From: Devosia indica
GTDB lineage: Bacteria; Pseudomonadota; Alphaproteobacteria; Rhizobiales; Devosiaceae
Length of the DNA: 64,000 nt
Direction: 5' to 3'
Assembly: GCF_003056405.1 (NCBI RefSeq)
Contig: NZ_PYVZ01000003.1
Coordinates: 248,001-312,000, forward strand
The notes under the pieces were generated by a model. That model made no database searches and was not told the origin of the DNA. It was given only the letters and a program-made list of their open reading frames with translations. A program made the translations under genes and the position numbers. Of the stretch, positions 63,141 through 64,000 are shown in pieces (the stretch's first letter is position 1; every line of letters starts with the position of its first letter).

Positions 63141-63200
63141 GTTCCGAGGCGCGTGCGTCTCAGTAAACTTAGATAAATAGAGACGTCGCCGCCTCGGAAC
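63141..63200. other. 60-base composite hairpin
   Basis: GTTCCGAGGCG and CGCCTCGGAAC form a perfect 11-bp outer stem. After a 4x4 internal loop, CGTCTC and GAGACG form a 6-bp inner stem around an 18-base AT-rich loop. It could be a structured RNA, a terminator for GH127, or a mobile palindrome remnant. Confidence 0.5.
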
Positions 63201-63406
63201 GCTGGGTTTCTCCTGCTGTCGTGGCCCCTATTGATCGCTCGTCGCAAGGTGGCCCAACGAGCAGGCAGGCCCTGGAGCGACCCAGCACCCAACCAGCTCC
63301 TCCCGCAAAGTTCGCTGCAGTCCGTCCGCGCGGGAGTGATGGGAGGAGGATAAGGGAGGTTTTGGGTGCGGGGATAAAAAAGTTGACCGGGTGTGGTGAT
63401 GGCCGA

Positions 63407-63451
63407 CCTCGTCCTTCGAGGCTGCGCTGCGCTTCGCACCTCAGGATGAGG
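63407..63451. repeat. Intergenic palindromic repeat, copy 1
   Basis: Starts CCTCGTCCTTCGAGG and ends CCTCAGGATGAGG; the ends pair, and GCTGCGCTGCGCTTCGC lies in the middle. This arrangement is common between genes of alphaproteobacteria as a dispersed hairpin repeat. Confidence 0.65.
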
Positions 63452-63481
63452 TCTGGGGAGGAACCGGTGTTTGGCGAGCCG

Positions 63482-63521
63482 TCATGGTGAGGTGGGCGCG
63501 AAGCGGCCCTCGAACCACGAG
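63482..63521. repeat. Intergenic palindromic repeat, copy 2 (variant)
   Basis: Starts TCATGGTGAGGTG and ends CCCTCGAACCACGAG with GCGCGAAGCGG in the centre. It has the same layout as copy 1, in reverse orientation, with GGT/ACC in place of the TCC/GGA of copy 1. Confidence 0.55.
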
Positions 63522-63836
63522 AGCGGCGATCAGCGAAAGTTGCGCCAGCTCAGGATGGCCCCGGCCTGCGCCGGGTGACAGCCTGTGGGTTTTATGAGGC
63601 TATGCAACAAGTCCGACATCATGGCGGAAATCGACCCCATTTCGGTCATTAAGCGGTTCTGAAGTTGCTCCTGGAAGCTGCCATTCCTCGGAAGCGATAT
63701 GTGGTGTTTGACCGCCAAGTCATGTTGACGAAAAGCACCGGCCGCCGGTAATAGACGTGCATGGGGACTGCGAACTCCCCACGAGGCGTCAGCTGAAGAT
63801 CGCGTTCCATATCAACCCGGCAACGGAGGAACGCTC

Positions 63837-64000
63837 ATGCCTGCGCCCAATGCCATTTCTTTCGATAAACTCACCCGCATCATCGGAACGCCCCGCGCAC
63901 CACTTTTACTCGACGTGCGTTCGGAAGAAGACTTTGCCGCTGATCCGCGGTTGCTTCCCGGGGCTACCCGGATCGACGACCAGGCGCTTGCCGACCTCGT
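63837..64000 (+). CDS. Rhodanese-domain protein (chromate resistance/sulfurtransferase type), 5' part
   Basis: The first 54 codons read ISFDKLTRIIGTPRAPLLLDVR followed by SEEDFAADPRLLPGATRID, the start of a rhodanese domain. This N-terminus is typical of the proteins annotated as sulfurtransferase/chromate resistance protein; the rest lies beyond the right edge. GGAGG is 6-7 bases before the ATG. Confidence 0.7.
   Translation, partial: MPAPNAISFDKLTRIIGTPRAPLLLDVRSEEDFAADPRLLPGATRIDDQALADL

Larger units (their letters stand above)
62962..63836. other. Long intergenic region with palindromic elements
   Basis: 875 bases with no gene I can support. It contains a large structured hairpin (63141-63200), two members of a palindromic repeat (63407-63451 and 63482-63521), a purine-rich GGGAGGAGGATAAGGGAGG stretch near 63340, and a GC-rich CCCCGGCCTGCGCCGGG at 63559-63575. 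It separates the carbohydrate island from the next gene. Confidence 0.6.

Noticed and set aside
63530-63718. A 62-codon frame on the minus strand in the intergenic region
   Set aside because: No family motif, no clear Shine-Dalgarno, and it overlaps GC-rich repeat-like sequence.
62962-63836. Insertion sequence or tRNA-associated integration site
   Set aside because: No transposase or integrase remnant, no tRNA and no direct repeats were visible; the palindromes are better explained as dispersed intergenic repeats.

Overview
The window is high-GC DNA of an alphaproteobacterium, most likely a Devosia-like member of the Hyphomicrobiales. I base this on an aerobic cob operon of rhizobial type, a PutA without an N-terminal DNA-binding domain paired with an Lrp-type PutR, dense ABC-importer and LacI regulation, and intergenic palindromes of a kind common in that order. 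This is inference from gene content; no rRNA or other marker gene is present. I saw no tRNA, rRNA, CRISPR array, phage or insertion sequence.

Layout. Positions 1-2068 hold putA (cut by the window edge) and a divergent PutR-type regulator. Positions 2132-8180 are a tightly overlapping late-corrin operon cobF-G-H-I-J-L-M without cobK, followed by a short-chain dehydrogenase. Positions 8977-16022 (minus strand) are a LacI-controlled ABC importer with a glycerophosphodiesterase-like and an inositol-monophosphatase-like enzyme. Positions 16089-19049 are an Lrp regulator diverging from an AceE/MdeB-type 2-oxoacid dehydrogenase E1 that carries an in-frame TGA. Positions 19266-26525 are a peptide-type ABC importer, a class V aminotransferase-fold enzyme and a FadR-type GntR regulator. 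Positions 26522-34006 look like a catabolic locus for a small nitrogen compound: creatininase family and RidA on one strand, and divergently an NMT1-type ABC importer, a cytosine-deaminase-like amidohydrolase, a GlcD-like flavoprotein and a flavodoxin-fold quinone reductase.

Positions 34150-39487 hold a degenerate GGDEF protein, an LptD with an LptE-like lipoprotein, and a GDPD plus DeoR pair. Positions 39501-44912 are a ytfQRT-yjfF (galactofuranose-type) importer with a GntR regulator. Positions 45271-62961 are a carbohydrate island: four LacI regulators, two CUT1 importers that apparently share one ATPase, a medium-chain dehydrogenase, two TIM-barrel isomerase-like enzymes, a Gfo/Idh/MocA oxidoreductase and an intracellular GH127 beta-L-arabinofuranosidase. 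Positions 62962-63836 are non-coding and rich in palindromes. A rhodanese-domain gene runs off the right edge.

Overall this is a scavenging and catabolic region: six ABC importers and ten DNA-binding regulators. Most regulators lie next to a transport or catabolic operon, and several palindromic operators can be seen. The substrate-binding gene comes first in five importer operons, and in each of those a hairpin directly follows it.
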